Assembly: GCF_002245695.1 (NCBI RefSeq)
Contig: NZ_NOII01000001.1
Span: forward strand, 1,364,001-1,428,000
DNA: 64,000 nt
Reading direction: 5' to 3'
From: Fictibacillus aquaticus
GTDB lineage: Bacteria > Bacillota > Bacilli > Bacillales > Fictibacillaceae
In this document: piece after piece, positions 47,630-55,999 of the stretch
How positions within the stretch are numbered: the stretch's first letter is position 1
Layout: every line of letters starts with the position of its first letter
Notes under the pieces: generated by a model
Database searches by the model: none
What the model saw: the letters and a program-made list of their open reading frames with translations, nothing else
What the model was told of the DNA's origin: nothing
Program-made: the position numbers and the translations under genes

Positions 47630-48961
47630 TTATTTATCGTTGAGCAGGTCACGGCCTAAGAACTTAATATAAATCATGGAAATGACAGCCACACAGACAA
47701 AGACAATAACCGAAAGCGCGGAACCGTCCCCGAAATTCGACTGCTCAAACATAACCTTATAAGCGAGTGAGGAGATCGTTTCGGTTGAACTTGCAGGACC
47801 TCCGCCTGTAAGAACGTACACAAGGTCGAACACACGGAACGCATCGAGCGTACGGAACAATAGTGCTACAAGAATGCTTGATTTTAAAAGCGGCAGCGTA
47901 ACTGTCGTAAACTGTTTCCATTTTGTCGCTCCATCAATGGATGCCGCTTCATACAATGATGAAGGAATGGTCTGCAGCCCTGCGAGTAATAAAAGTGCCA
48001 TGTAAGGCGTCGTTTTCCATACGTCTGCAAATATTACGGAGAACATCGCTCCGGTGCTGCTCGTAAGGAGATCTGTCATATTATCTACCAAACCTATTTC
48101 AGCAAAGACTTTAGCGACAATACCATTCTGTCCGTCATATAAGTACTTCCACATGAGTGCGGATACAGCTGTAGGGATCGCCCATGGAATCAGGATGGTC
48201 GCACGGACAAGACCGCGGCCAAAGAATGCTTTGTTGATGAGCAGTGCGATCGCAAGCCCGAGAACGAGTTCCACGAAAACGGAAATGACCGTAAACACGG
48301 TTGTATTCTTTAATGCCAGCCACATTCTTTTATCCTGCAGTTTTTCTGTATAAGATTCAAAGCCAATAAAGTTTGGCTTAATGACCGCTTCATCCAGTGA
48401 AGAAGCAAGGCCAAGAACATCTTCCTCATTTTTCAGCCCTTTTATCTTTTTCGCTTCTTCATTAACTTCCTTAATTGTTTTTTCCAGCTGAAGCGCAGCA
48501 TCTTTCTCTACTTCTGCGATGGCCAGATCCTTGCTGACAGGCTTCATAACCATCAGCTTTTCATCTACTTGATCATACTTTTCCTTTACAGAGCCTTCTT
48601 TTTTCAGCTCTTCGTCTGCTTTTTCAAGCTTTACTTTCAGCGCTTCTAACTGCTCTGCTGATTCGCCAGGTGCTTCTGACATCTCTTCGTCAATAAGGTT
48701 AATCAGGAACGGATAGTTGTCCAAATATTTGTGAAGGTCTACCTGATACGAAATATGAGCGGCATTTTTTTGCGGGTTTGCAAGCCTGAGATCGAACATG
48801 CTGTAGTAAAAGGATTGAAGGACCGGCCAGATCGCGATGGCAAGAATCAGTATTAAGGCAGGAGCAACTAATAAATATCCAGCCTTGCTTTCCCCTGACT
48901 TCTTTTTCTTCTTTACCGACGCAGTATCTGTTTTATTGCCGCGGGAAAGATTAGGTTCCAT
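47630..48961 (-). CDS. Sugar-type ABC transporter permease (MalF-like) with long extracellular insert
   Basis: This 443-residue protein starts at ATG 48961 behind AAGGAGCTG. After a basic N-terminus, the first membrane segment (residues 29-51) is followed by about 130 extracellular residues (65-195) with heptad-like charged helices (EQLEALKVKLEKADEELKK and EVNEEAKKIKGLKNEED). Five more membrane segments follow, with the EAA loop SSLYEAASIDGATKWKQFTTVTLPLLKSS. The large insert recalls the P2 loop of E. coli MalF, which touches the maltose-binding protein, but the coiled-coil composition is different. It pairs with the MalG-like permease 28 bases downstream. Confidence 0.88.
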   Translation of the reverse strand: MEPNLSRGNKTDTASVKKKKKSGESKAGYLLVAPALILILAIAIWPVLQSFYYSMFDLRLANPQKNAAHISYQVDLHKYLDNYPFLINLIDEEMSEAPGESAEQLEALKVKLEKADEELKKEGSVKEKYDQVDEKLMVMKPVSKDLAIAEVEKDAALQLEKTIKEVNEEAKKIKGLKNEEDVLGLASSLDEAVIKPNFIGFESYTEKLQDKRMWLALKNTTVFTVISVFVELVLGLAIALLINKAFFGRGLVRATILIPWAIPTAVSALMWKYLYDGQNGIVAKVFAEIGLVDNMTDLLTSSTGAMFSVIFADVWKTTPYMALLLLAGLQTIPSSLYEAASIDGATKWKQFTTVTLPLLKSSILVALLFRTLDAFRVFDLVYVLTGGGPASSTETISSLAYKVMFEQSNFGDGSALSVIVFVCVAVISMIYIKFLGRDLLNDK

Positions 48962-49070
48962 TATTTTCAGCTCCTTGCTTGATTGGAATGCAATCGATGG
49001 ATGGGCGATGAATTCATCCATCCATTGCATTGCACATGAATTTTATGGAATCGATACCATAACATAAGCC

Positions 49071-49108
49071 GCATAAGCCCTCATTTTTTTGGAAATGAAG
49101 GCTTATGC
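49071..49108 (-). terminator. Stem-loop between binding-protein and permease genes (attenuator or mRNA stabiliser)
   Basis: GCATAAGCC and GGCTTATGC bracket a second short stem (TCATT/AATGA), giving a strong hairpin 17 bases past the binding-protein stop. No T run follows on the minus strand, so partial termination or 3' end protection, raising binding-protein over permease levels, is more likely than full termination. Confidence 0.6.
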
Positions 49109-49124
49109 AGATCAGAAACATTAA

Positions 49125-50423
49125 TTATTTTACAAGCTTTGCAGAAATCTCATCCTGCATGTTCTTTGCAGCTTCTTCAGCCGTAATATCACCGGCGATC
49201 GCTTTTGAAATCTGCCCCTGAATAATATCAGAGATTTCAGGATAGTTTGGAGCTACCGGACGCGATACTGCTGCTTCAAGAGCATTTACGAAACCTTCTT
49301 CTTTAAAGTACGGGTTCGCTTCTAAAATTTCTTTGTCATCGTAAAGAGCAAGAAGTGTCGGCGCATGTCCGCCTTTGATCGCGTCGATCTTCTGGCCTTC
49401 AGCACCAGTCATGAACTGAAGGAACTTCCAAGCTTCTTCAGGGTGCTTCGTATTCTTGTTGATTCCAGCCATCCATCCGCCTAGTGCTGCAGCAGATCCA
49501 GCGTCACCAGCAGGAAGCGGAGCTACGCCAACCTTGCCGGCAATTTTGGACTGTGACTTGTCGTTTGCAAGAGCAAACTGGTAAGGCCAGTTACGGATAA
49601 GAGAAGATTGTCCGTTGATGAATGCAGTATGAGACTCTGGCTCAGCAAATGTTGTTACGTTAGCCGGAACAACATCAGAATTCGCGATTTCGACCAATTT
49701 CTTGATCCCTTTAATCGCTTCTGGAGAGTTTACTTTTACTTCTCCGTTTTCATCAATGATCTTTCCGCCGTAAGAAGCGATAAATTCAACTGCGTTACAT
49801 ACAAGTCCTTCATATTGCTTCGCTTGCATCAAGTAACCAAACTCAGTGCCGCCTTGTCCTTTTGTTGCTTTTGCTGTAGCTAGAAGCTCGTCCCACGTTT
49901 TTGGAACCTTGCCGCTGTCTACCAGGTCAGTTCTGTAAAAAAGCATACCAGCATCGATAAATTTCGGGAGAGCCCACTGCTTGCCTTTAAATTTCGAAGC
50001 AGATAGTGCACCTTGGTTGTATTCATCGAGGTTCACGCCGTCTTTATCAATAAAACGGTCAAGAGGCATCAAGTAACCTGCCTGAGCAAATTCAGCTGGC
50101 CAGATAACGTCAAGGTCGATAACATCCATCTCAGATGAGTTCGCGTTGAACGCAGTCAAATACTGAGCATGCTGCTTTCCTGTGTCAGCCGGCATTTCTT
50201 TAAACTCGACATCGATGTTCGGGTATTTCTTTTCAAATGCTTCAACCATCGCCTTAGTACCTTGAGTGTCATCCTTACCGCGTGCATAGACGATTTTCAC
50301 TTTTTCATCTTTTCCATCTTTAGATCCTGTTGACTCGCTTTTATCATCCGAACACGCTGCAAGCACAAGAGAAAGAGCAAGTGATGCACTGATTACTTTT
50401 GACATCTTTTTAAGGTTTTTCAT
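49125..50423 (-). CDS. Extracellular solute-binding lipoprotein (carbohydrate ABC importer)
   Basis: This 432-residue protein has a lipoprotein signal with lipobox VLAAC (Cys24). The mature part begins SDDKSESTGSKDG, a flexible tether. The body has the cluster B/SBP_bac_1 features EKYPNIDVEFKEMPAD, NSSEMDVIDLDVIWPAEFAQAGYLMPLD, SLIRNWPYQFALAND and HPEEAWKFLQFMTGAEGQ, typical of maltose/trehalose/oligosaccharide-binding proteins (for example the trehalose-maltose LpqY/ThuE type). The precise sugar is not evident. It is the first gene of the importer operon, downstream of a LacI-type regulator gene. Confidence 0.9.
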   Translation of the reverse strand: MKNLKKMSKVISASLALSLVLAACSDDKSESTGSKDGKDEKVKIVYARGKDDTQGTKAMVEAFEKKYPNIDVEFKEMPADTGKQHAQYLTAFNANSSEMDVIDLDVIWPAEFAQAGYLMPLDRFIDKDGVNLDEYNQGALSASKFKGKQWALPKFIDAGMLFYRTDLVDSGKVPKTWDELLATAKATKGQGGTEFGYLMQAKQYEGLVCNAVEFIASYGGKIIDENGEVKVNSPEAIKGIKKLVEIANSDVVPANVTTFAEPESHTAFINGQSSLIRNWPYQFALANDKSQSKIAGKVGVAPLPAGDAGSAAALGGWMAGINKNTKHPEEAWKFLQFMTGAEGQKIDAIKGGHAPTLLALYDDKEILEANPYFKEEGFVNALEAAVSRPVAPNYPEISDIIQGQISKAIAGDITAEEAAKNMQDEISAKLVK

Positions 50424-50479
50424 GGTTATCCCCCTGCTACAATGATTTGTGTTAACGATTCCATACTCACAACAACACG

Positions 50480-51466
50480 TTACGTCGATGAACGCTGAAC
50501 GAGCTTCAGCGGCAGTTCCGTCCGTTTTCTTTTCTGCATACCTTTACTTTGAATTTCTTCAATCATCTTCTCCATCGCCAGCCTGCCGATCATATCAATC
50601 GGCTGCTCAATCGTGGTCAAATCCATTAATTCAGCAAGCGGCTGATTGTCAAAACCGATAATAGCGAGGTCCTCCGGGATGCTCCAGCCAGCTTGTTTGG
50701 CCGCCTTCGCGATTCCTGCTGCTACCTCGTCACTGCCTGTAAAAACGGCATCTGGCCTATTTTTTTGATTTTGAATGATTGAAAAAATCCTCTTACCGTC
50801 TTCAACGCTGTAAGCGCTGTCATAATACCATTCAGGCTGCACCGTAAGTCCGGCTTCCTCCATGGCCTTTAAATAGCCGATTCTTCGGTCAGCTGCAACT
50901 CGCGAACTCTTATGATTGCCAGAACAATAACCAATTTTCGTGTACCCTTGCTCGATGAGGTGCTTCGTCCCTATGTATCCGCCTTGAATCTGATCGAGAT
51001 GGATGACAGGTACTTCCGCCTCATCACTGTACTCGTTGCACAAGACAATCGGTCCGCAAGCTAAGTATGGTTTAATCTCACTCCAGTTGTTCTCTATCGA
51101 AGTGAGCACCAGCCCGTCTACCTGCTTTGTCCGCAATAATTCAAGGTAAAAAAGTTCCTGCTTTTTCTTATACCTTGTCTGGCACAAAATTAGCTGGTAT
51201 CCTTTTTGAGCGGCTGCGTTTTCCATTGATTCGACCAGCTGACTGAAGAAAGGGTTTGTGATGCGCGGAACATAAACAGCAATCGTTTCAGTCGCCTGTT
51301 TCCTTAGACGCTGCGCTGAAGAATTTGGAACATAGTTTAATTCCTTCATCGCTTTTGTTACGAGCTGCTTTTTTTCTTCCGCTACATACGGGTGGTCGTT
51401 TATGACCCGCGAAACGGTCGTTCTTGACAATCCGGCAAGCTTTGCCACATCCTGAATGGTCGCCAT
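50480..51466 (-). CDS. LacI-family transcriptional regulator
   Basis: This 328-residue protein has the LacI headpiece MATIQDVAKLAGLSRTTVSRVINDHPYVAEEKK, a hinge helix (NSSAQRLRKQ) and a periplasmic-binding-protein-like sensor domain (FTGSDEVAAGIAKAAKQAGWSIPEDLAIIGFDNQPLAELMDLTTIEQP). It lies directly upstream of the binding-protein gene (56-base gap) and should control the sugar importer. Candidate operators of LacI/cre type occur near 51521-51534 and around 50448-50463. The inducer is unknown. Confidence 0.9.
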   Translation of the reverse strand: MATIQDVAKLAGLSRTTVSRVINDHPYVAEEKKQLVTKAMKELNYVPNSSAQRLRKQATETIAVYVPRITNPFFSQLVESMENAAAQKGYQLILCQTRYKKKQELFYLELLRTKQVDGLVLTSIENNWSEIKPYLACGPIVLCNEYSDEAEVPVIHLDQIQGGYIGTKHLIEQGYTKIGYCSGNHKSSRVAADRRIGYLKAMEEAGLTVQPEWYYDSAYSVEDGKRIFSIIQNQKNRPDAVFTGSDEVAAGIAKAAKQAGWSIPEDLAIIGFDNQPLAELMDLTTIEQPIDMIGRLAMEKMIEEIQSKGMQKRKRTELPLKLVQRSST

Positions 51467-51520
51467 CCTACGTCTCCTCTGCCGTGATTCACCTTTGAAA
51501 CTGTTGTGGAATCGAATTCA

Positions 51521-51534
51521 TGAAATCGTTTTCA
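51521..51534. promoter_or_regulatory. cre/LacI-type operator upstream of the regulator gene
   Basis: TGAAATCGTTTTCA matches the cre consensus at every position, 55 bases upstream of the LacI gene. A similar TCGAATCGTTTTCA lies at 51644-51657, towards the divergent ATPase gene. Either CcpA or the LacI protein itself could bind. Confidence 0.6.
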
Positions 51535-51739
51535 TAAACCGAGTATAAAACAGCTGCCTAGTTTGGTCAAATCTTTTTTCAGAAAATTTAACGAAGGAAC
51601 GGAAGGAATTTATTCTTAAAAAAGCGAAAACTCTTTTAATACATCGAATCGTTTTCACAGCATGTATCAGTGCCGTTATATACAGCAAATTCTGACGCGG
51701 TGCCAGCCAGTTTTTCTTTACAAGAAAGGAGCAGCAAAC

Positions 51740-52462
51740 ATGATCAGCGTAAAAAACTTAAAAAAATCCTTTGGCGAATTAGAGGTTCTTAAAGATATAA
51801 ATGCCGAGATTGCCCACAAAGAAGTCGTCTGTGTTATCGGCCCGTCAGGTTCGGGTAAAAGCACGTTTCTCCGATGCTTAAATAAACTTGAAGAAATTAC
51901 AGGAGGACATGTACTCATCGACGGAGTAGACCTGACAGATCCGAAAGTAAACATTAATAAAGTCCGCGAAGACGTCGGGATGGTGTTTCAGCAGTTTAAC
52001 TTATTCCCGCATAAAACCGTTTTGGAAAACGTGACACTCGCTCCCATTCAGGTTCGGGGCATGGATAAAGCCGCCGCCCGTGACAAGGCTCTTTCGCTTC
52101 TTGCAAAGGTAGGCTTAAAAGACAAGTCAGACAGCTATCCTTCTCAACTTTCAGGCGGACAGAAGCAGCGTGTCGCGATCGCACGCGCACTCGCCATGGA
52201 TCCAAAGATCATGCTTTTTGATGAGCCTACGAGTGCTCTTGACCCCGAAATGGTCGGCGAGGTGCTTGAAGTTATGAAGCAGCTGGCACAGGAAGGCATG
52301 ACAATGGTCGTCGTGACTCATGAGATGGGCTTTGCACGCGAAGTAGGAGACCGAGTATTCTTCATGGATGGCGGTTACATCGTTGAAGAGAATGTTCCGT
52401 CTATGCTGTTTGGAAACCCGCAGCACGAACGAACGAAATCATTCCTAAGCAAAGTTCTATGA
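51740..52462 (+). CDS. Amino-acid-type ABC transporter ATPase (GlnQ-like), orphan
   Basis: This 240-residue protein starts at ATG 51740 behind AAAGGAG; an in-frame extension upstream has no ribosome site. Walker A is [21 protein letters not shown], the Q-loop is [18 protein letters not shown], the signature is [19 protein letters not shown], Walker B is [20 protein letters not shown], and the H-loop is [12 protein letters not shown]. This is the polar amino acid (PAAT) family. Its permease and binding protein are not adjacent: a repeat (R5) begins 15 bases after the stop. It may work with a permease encoded elsewhere or be a remnant of a disrupted operon. Confidence 0.88.
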   Translation: MISVKNLKKSFGELEVLKDINAEIAHKEVVCVIGPSGSGKSTFLRCLNKLEEITGGHVLIDGVDLTDPKVNINKVREDVGMVFQQFNLFPHKTVLENVTLAPIQVRGMDKAAARDKALSLLAKVGLKDKSDSYPSQLSGGQKQRVAIARALAMDPKIMLFDEPTSALDPEMVGEVLEVMKQLAQEGMTMVVVTHEMGFAREVGDRVFFMDGGYIVEENVPSMLFGNPQHERTKSFLSKVL

Positions 52463-52476
52463 GCAAGGATGAGGCA

Positions 52477-52676
52477 GTTGATCTCCGCTTCACGGTGCTG
52501 AGCTTTCCGCGCGGGGCGTTCGGTGAGCCCCTTTGCCGCGTTGCGCCTTAAATTAAAGGGTCTCACCTTCCCGCTCGTCCCGCAGGACAAGGAAGGCTGC
52601 AGCAACAATACCTCGCACGAAGAAAATGCGATTTTCATTTTCGAGGAGTCTCGCACCCTTCCGCTCCAATCACAAC
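52477..52676 (-). repeat. GTTGATC...GATCAAC modular repeat, copy R5 (one insert)
   Basis: This 200-base copy has the central hairpin GGTGAGCCCCTTTGCC...GGGTCTCACC and insert module 1 (about 52583-52650, ending ATTTTCGAGGAGTC) but not module 2. The right end is degraded (ATCACAAC). It starts 15 bases after the ATPase stop codon. Confidence 0.82.
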
Positions 52677-52710
52677 GAATATTGCTTACAAATGAATAGA
52701 AACCAAGAAC

Positions 52711-52762
52711 AAAAAAAGGGTAAGACCAACACGTATTATCGAGGTGGTTTTACCCTTTTTTC
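52711..52762 (+). terminator. Long terminator hairpin downstream of the ATPase gene and R5
   Basis: AAAAAAAGGGTAAGACCAAC and GGTGGTTTTACCCTTTTTT form a stem of about 18 bases with 12 loop bases and T runs on both strands. Confidence 0.75.
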
Positions 52763-52856
52763 TTTACAATTAAAGCATACAATACACTGAGCGAATTCAG
52801 ATAATCGAAATAAAACAATTCATACGCTTGAACATCTTGAATTCATCATTGATAAG

Positions 52857-52984
52857 GTTGATCGGAGTGTAAGGTGCCGACTCCAGCAGGATAAGTGGGA
52901 CAGGTGAGACCTCTTAGGCCGCGTAGCGGCAAGAGGGCTCACCGCCCACCCTGCGGAAAGCGTGCACCTGAAACGTAGATCAAC
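52857..52984 (+). repeat. GTTGATC...GATCAAC modular repeat, copy R6 (core form)
   Basis: This 128-base copy has no inserts: outer arms GTTGATC / GATCAAC, internal GGTGC...GCACC arms and the central hairpin GGTGAGACCTCTTAGG...AAGAGGGCTCACC. It is followed by the OpuF-like operon end. R5 and R6 lie 180 bases apart in opposite orientation. Confidence 0.88.
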
Positions 52985-53028
52985 CTCTTCTCTGATTTCT
53001 AAAAGCAAAAATCTTCACGAAACAAGCC

Positions 53029-54579
53029 TTACTTAATAAGACCCTTCTTTTTCAAGAAGTCCTGAGCTACTTTACGCGGGTCTTCTTTATCAAGGTCGAC
53101 TTTGGCGTTCATCTCTGCCATATCTTTTTCAGTGATCTTGCCTTCGAGCTCGTTTAGAACTTTTTCAAGCTTCGGATATTTCTTCAATGTATCTTCTCTT
53201 ACAATTGGAACTGCATAATAAGGCGGGAAGAACTTTTTGTCATCTTCCAAAGTTTGAAGGTTGAAACGCACGATACGCCCGTCTGTTGTGTATGCAGGGA
53301 TTGCATCTACTTTTCCTTCTTTTACAGCAGAATACATCAAGTTAGGATCTAAGCTTTTCTTATCCTTGAAATTCAAACCATACGTTTTGATAAATGGCGT
53401 GTAGCCGTCTTCACGCTCATAAAATTCTGTCGGACCGCCGAACGAGAGCTCGTTTGATTTCGGTGCCAGCTCCGAGATGGTTTTAACATTTAGTTTTTTC
53501 CCGACCTGCGGGTTTAGAGCAACTGCGTATGTGTTTTCAAACCCAAGAGGCTTAGTCCATTTCAGGTTATATTTCTTCTCATAACCCTCTTTGACTTTTT
53601 CGTATATCTCTTCTGGCTTCATGCTTGGGTCATACTTTTCTTTCAAGATCGTTAAGTATCCCGTTCCCGTATACTCAACGTAAATATCTATATCCCCTTT
53701 TTTGATGGCTTCCGTCAGAATAGGTGTCTCTCCTATTGCTTCTTTCACCGTCACCGGGTAATCTGTCTTATCTTGAACGTATTCCGAAATGATATAAGGC
53801 AGGATGTATTGCTCTGTCCACTTTTTCCCCGTGATGACGATGCCTTCATCCCCCGCTCCACCTCTAAGTGTGAAGAACAAGATTGCAGCAAGCACCGGAA
53901 CCCCAATCAGAACCGGCAGCTTCCATGAAGACTTTTTCTTAGCACGGGGTTCTGTTGCAATTTCAATCCGTCTTAAAATCAGATCAAAAACAATTGCCAG
54001 CAATGCAGCTGGTATCGCACCGGCGAGTACAAGCTCGTTTCGGGTGGTAGATAAACCGCGGTAAATCAAGTCACCTAAACCGCCTGCTCCAATAAATGCT
54101 GCAAGTGTCGCTACACCTATCGTAAGTACTGTTGCTGTGCGGAGACCCGCCATTATGATCGGCAGGGCCAAAGGAAGTTCAATGATTCTCAATATTTGCG
54201 AGTTTGTCATTCCCATGCCTTTTCCGGCTTCCACTGCTGATGAATCAACTCCAGTTATTCCTGTATATGTGTTCCGCAGGATTGGCAGCAGCGCGTATAC
54301 GGTCAGTGCTATAATCGCCGTTGTGTTTCCGATACCGAAGACTGGAAGCAAGAATCCAAACAACGCCAGACTAGGAATAGTCTGGAATATAGCTGTTACA
54401 CCGATTACCGGTTCTGCAACACTTTTTCTGCGTGAGATAAAAATCCCTAGCGGCACCGCAATAACAGCGGCGATCAATATAGAAACGAGCGATAAGAACA
54501 AATGCTGCTGCAGTCCAGTCAAGATTTCCGGCCAGCGGTTAATAAATGTATCCTTCATCGTTACCAAAAAGTTATTCAA
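53029..54579 (-). CDS. opuFB: Osmolyte ABC transporter permease fused to substrate-binding domain (OpuFB-like)
   Basis: This 516-residue protein probably starts at TTG 54579, 8 bases after AAGGAGG and overlapping the ATPase gene end by 8 bases. Residues 1-210 are a binding-protein-dependent permease with five to six membrane segments and the EAA-type loop AVEAGKGMGMTNSQILRIIELPLALP. After another membrane anchor (VLIGVPVLAAILFF), residues about 255-516 form an OpuAC/ProX-type binding domain beginning IVITGKKWTEQYILPYII and containing IDIYVEYTGTGYL. This fusion matches OpuF of Bacillus infantis and BusAB/OpuABC-like systems. It imports betaine-like compatible solutes for osmoprotection. Confidence 0.87.
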   Translation of the reverse strand: MNNFLVTMKDTFINRWPEILTGLQQHLFLSLVSILIAAVIAVPLGIFISRRKSVAEPVIGVTAIFQTIPSLALFGFLLPVFGIGNTTAIIALTVYALLPILRNTYTGITGVDSSAVEAGKGMGMTNSQILRIIELPLALPIIMAGLRTATVLTIGVATLAAFIGAGGLGDLIYRGLSTTRNELVLAGAIPAALLAIVFDLILRRIEIATEPRAKKKSSWKLPVLIGVPVLAAILFFTLRGGAGDEGIVITGKKWTEQYILPYIISEYVQDKTDYPVTVKEAIGETPILTEAIKKGDIDIYVEYTGTGYLTILKEKYDPSMKPEEIYEKVKEGYEKKYNLKWTKPLGFENTYAVALNPQVGKKLNVKTISELAPKSNELSFGGPTEFYEREDGYTPFIKTYGLNFKDKKSLDPNLMYSAVKEGKVDAIPAYTTDGRIVRFNLQTLEDDKKFFPPYYAVPIVREDTLKKYPKLEKVLNELEGKITEKDMAEMNAKVDLDKEDPRKVAQDFLKKKGLIK

Positions 54580-55723
54580 TGCTGCCACCTCCTTCAAGTG
54601 GCCTTTGCGCACCGATGTTCATCCCTGCGAGGCCTCTCATCATGGTGGCACGGGTAATTAGCCCTACCAGCCTGCCATCTTCCAATACTGGTATGGCGTT
54701 TACTTTTTTGGTTGCAAAAATTTCAGCTACATCAGTATAGACTGTATCCGTGGAAACTGTGATTAAATCCGTTTCCATCAAATCTCCAACCGTTTTTTCC
54801 TCATCAAAATAGTGCCTTTCAAGACGTTCAAGAGTTGTTATGCCTAAAAGCCTGCTCTGCTGATCAGTTACAAGAAGACTGTCAACCCCGTAGCGTTTCA
54901 TCATTTTAAGGGCCTCGGCCAATCCTCTCGTTGCCCTTGTTGTTACTGGATTCATTCTCATCAGGTCGGTAGCTTCAAGTGCTGTATCTCCTGAAGATAA
55001 GCGGTTTTCACCGATAAATCCTTTAACAAAATCGTTTGCCGGATGTCTTAGTATTCTCTCCGGTGTGTCCAGCTGTACAATTTCTCCGCCCTGCATAATC
55101 GCGATGCGGTCAGCAATTTTAATCGCTTCATCCATATCATGTGTTACGAACACGATCGTTTTCTTAATTGATTCCTGAAGCTTCACAAGTTCATCCTGCA
55201 GCTGTTCCCTGCTGATAGGATCAAGCGCGCTGAATGGCTCGTCCATAAGTATAATCGGAGGCTCTGCTGCTAGTGCACGAACTACTCCGACACGCTGCTG
55301 CTGCCCGCCGCTCAGCTCTCCTGGAAAGCGTTCCTTAAATGTTTCCGGGTCGAGTCCGACGAGTTCAAGCAGCTCATCCACCCGCTTCTCGTACCGCTCT
55401 TTCTCCCAGCCTTTCAGCTTAGGTACAATTGAAACATTCTCACCTATCGTTAAATGCGGCAGAAGACCGATCTGCTGGATAACATACCCTATATTTCTTC
55501 TTAGCTCTACAGGGTTTTGATCGGCGATATCTTCCCCATTAATTAAGATTGTTCCTGAAGTGGGTTCAATTAATCGGTTAATCATCTTCATTGTCGTCGT
55601 TTTACCGCAGCCGGAAGGACCGATCAGGGCGACGAGTTCGCCTTCTTTAATGTCGAAGCTGATGTTCTTAAGCGCCTCAAAACCGTCGGGATACTTTTTC
55701 CCGACATTCTTAAACGTAATCAT
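54572..55723 (-). CDS. opuFA: Osmolyte ABC transporter ATPase with CBS domains (OpuFA-like)
   Basis: This 383-residue ATPase has Walker A ALIGPSGCGKTTTMKMINRL, signature FPGELSGGQQQRVGVVRAL, Walker B IILMDEPFSALDPISREQLQ and the H-loop. Residues about 250-370 are two CBS domains (LMRMNPVTTRATRGLAEALKMMKRYGVDSLLVTD and LMETDLITVSTDTVYTDVAEIFATKKVNAIPVLED), the ionic-strength sensor in OpuA-type transporters. It pairs with the fused permease/binding protein just downstream. The ATG at 55723 follows AAGGAGGAAG. A GGGGTACGGTACC element lies upstream. Confidence 0.88.
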   Translation of the reverse strand: MITFKNVGKKYPDGFEALKNISFDIKEGELVALIGPSGCGKTTTMKMINRLIEPTSGTILINGEDIADQNPVELRRNIGYVIQQIGLLPHLTIGENVSIVPKLKGWEKERYEKRVDELLELVGLDPETFKERFPGELSGGQQQRVGVVRALAAEPPIILMDEPFSALDPISREQLQDELVKLQESIKKTIVFVTHDMDEAIKIADRIAIMQGGEIVQLDTPERILRHPANDFVKGFIGENRLSSGDTALEATDLMRMNPVTTRATRGLAEALKMMKRYGVDSLLVTDQQSRLLGITTLERLERHYFDEEKTVGDLMETDLITVSTDTVYTDVAEIFATKKVNAIPVLEDGRLVGLITRATMMRGLAGMNIGAQRPLEGGGSIE

Positions 55724-55879
55724 CCTCTTCCTCCTTCATTATTTTCTTATGATGTTTGTCTTCACAGTGGAGGACTGATAATTATCCTTACCCTTGCTTG
55801 CTCGCTTGCAAACTTGGAATATCCTGTCTTATTTTCATCTTGTTCCAAAAATAATATGTATAACAAAAGATTAACAACC

Positions 55880-55948
55880 GGGGTACGGTACTCCATCCTG
55901 TAAAACCTTTTGAAAACAAGGTTCACATGGTGCTGGTACCGTACCCCC
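55880..55948. repeat. GGGGTACGGTACC inverted-repeat element, copy C
   Basis: GGGGTACGGTACT (55880-55892) and GGTACCGTACCCCC (55935-55948) form the inverted pair, 69 bases overall with one mismatch in the left arm. The element lies between the opuF promoter region and the yhgE terminator. Confidence 0.85.
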
Positions 55949-55963
55949 AATAAGTATCCCCAA

Positions 55964-55994
55964 TAAAAAAAGCTCCTCCGCAGCGGGAGGAGCT
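55964..55994 (-). terminator. Rho-independent terminator of yhgE
   Basis: On the minus strand, AGCTCCTCC and GGAGGAGCT pair around a short loop, followed by TTTTTTT, 5 bases past the stop. Confidence 0.92.
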
Positions 55995-55999
55995 TTACA

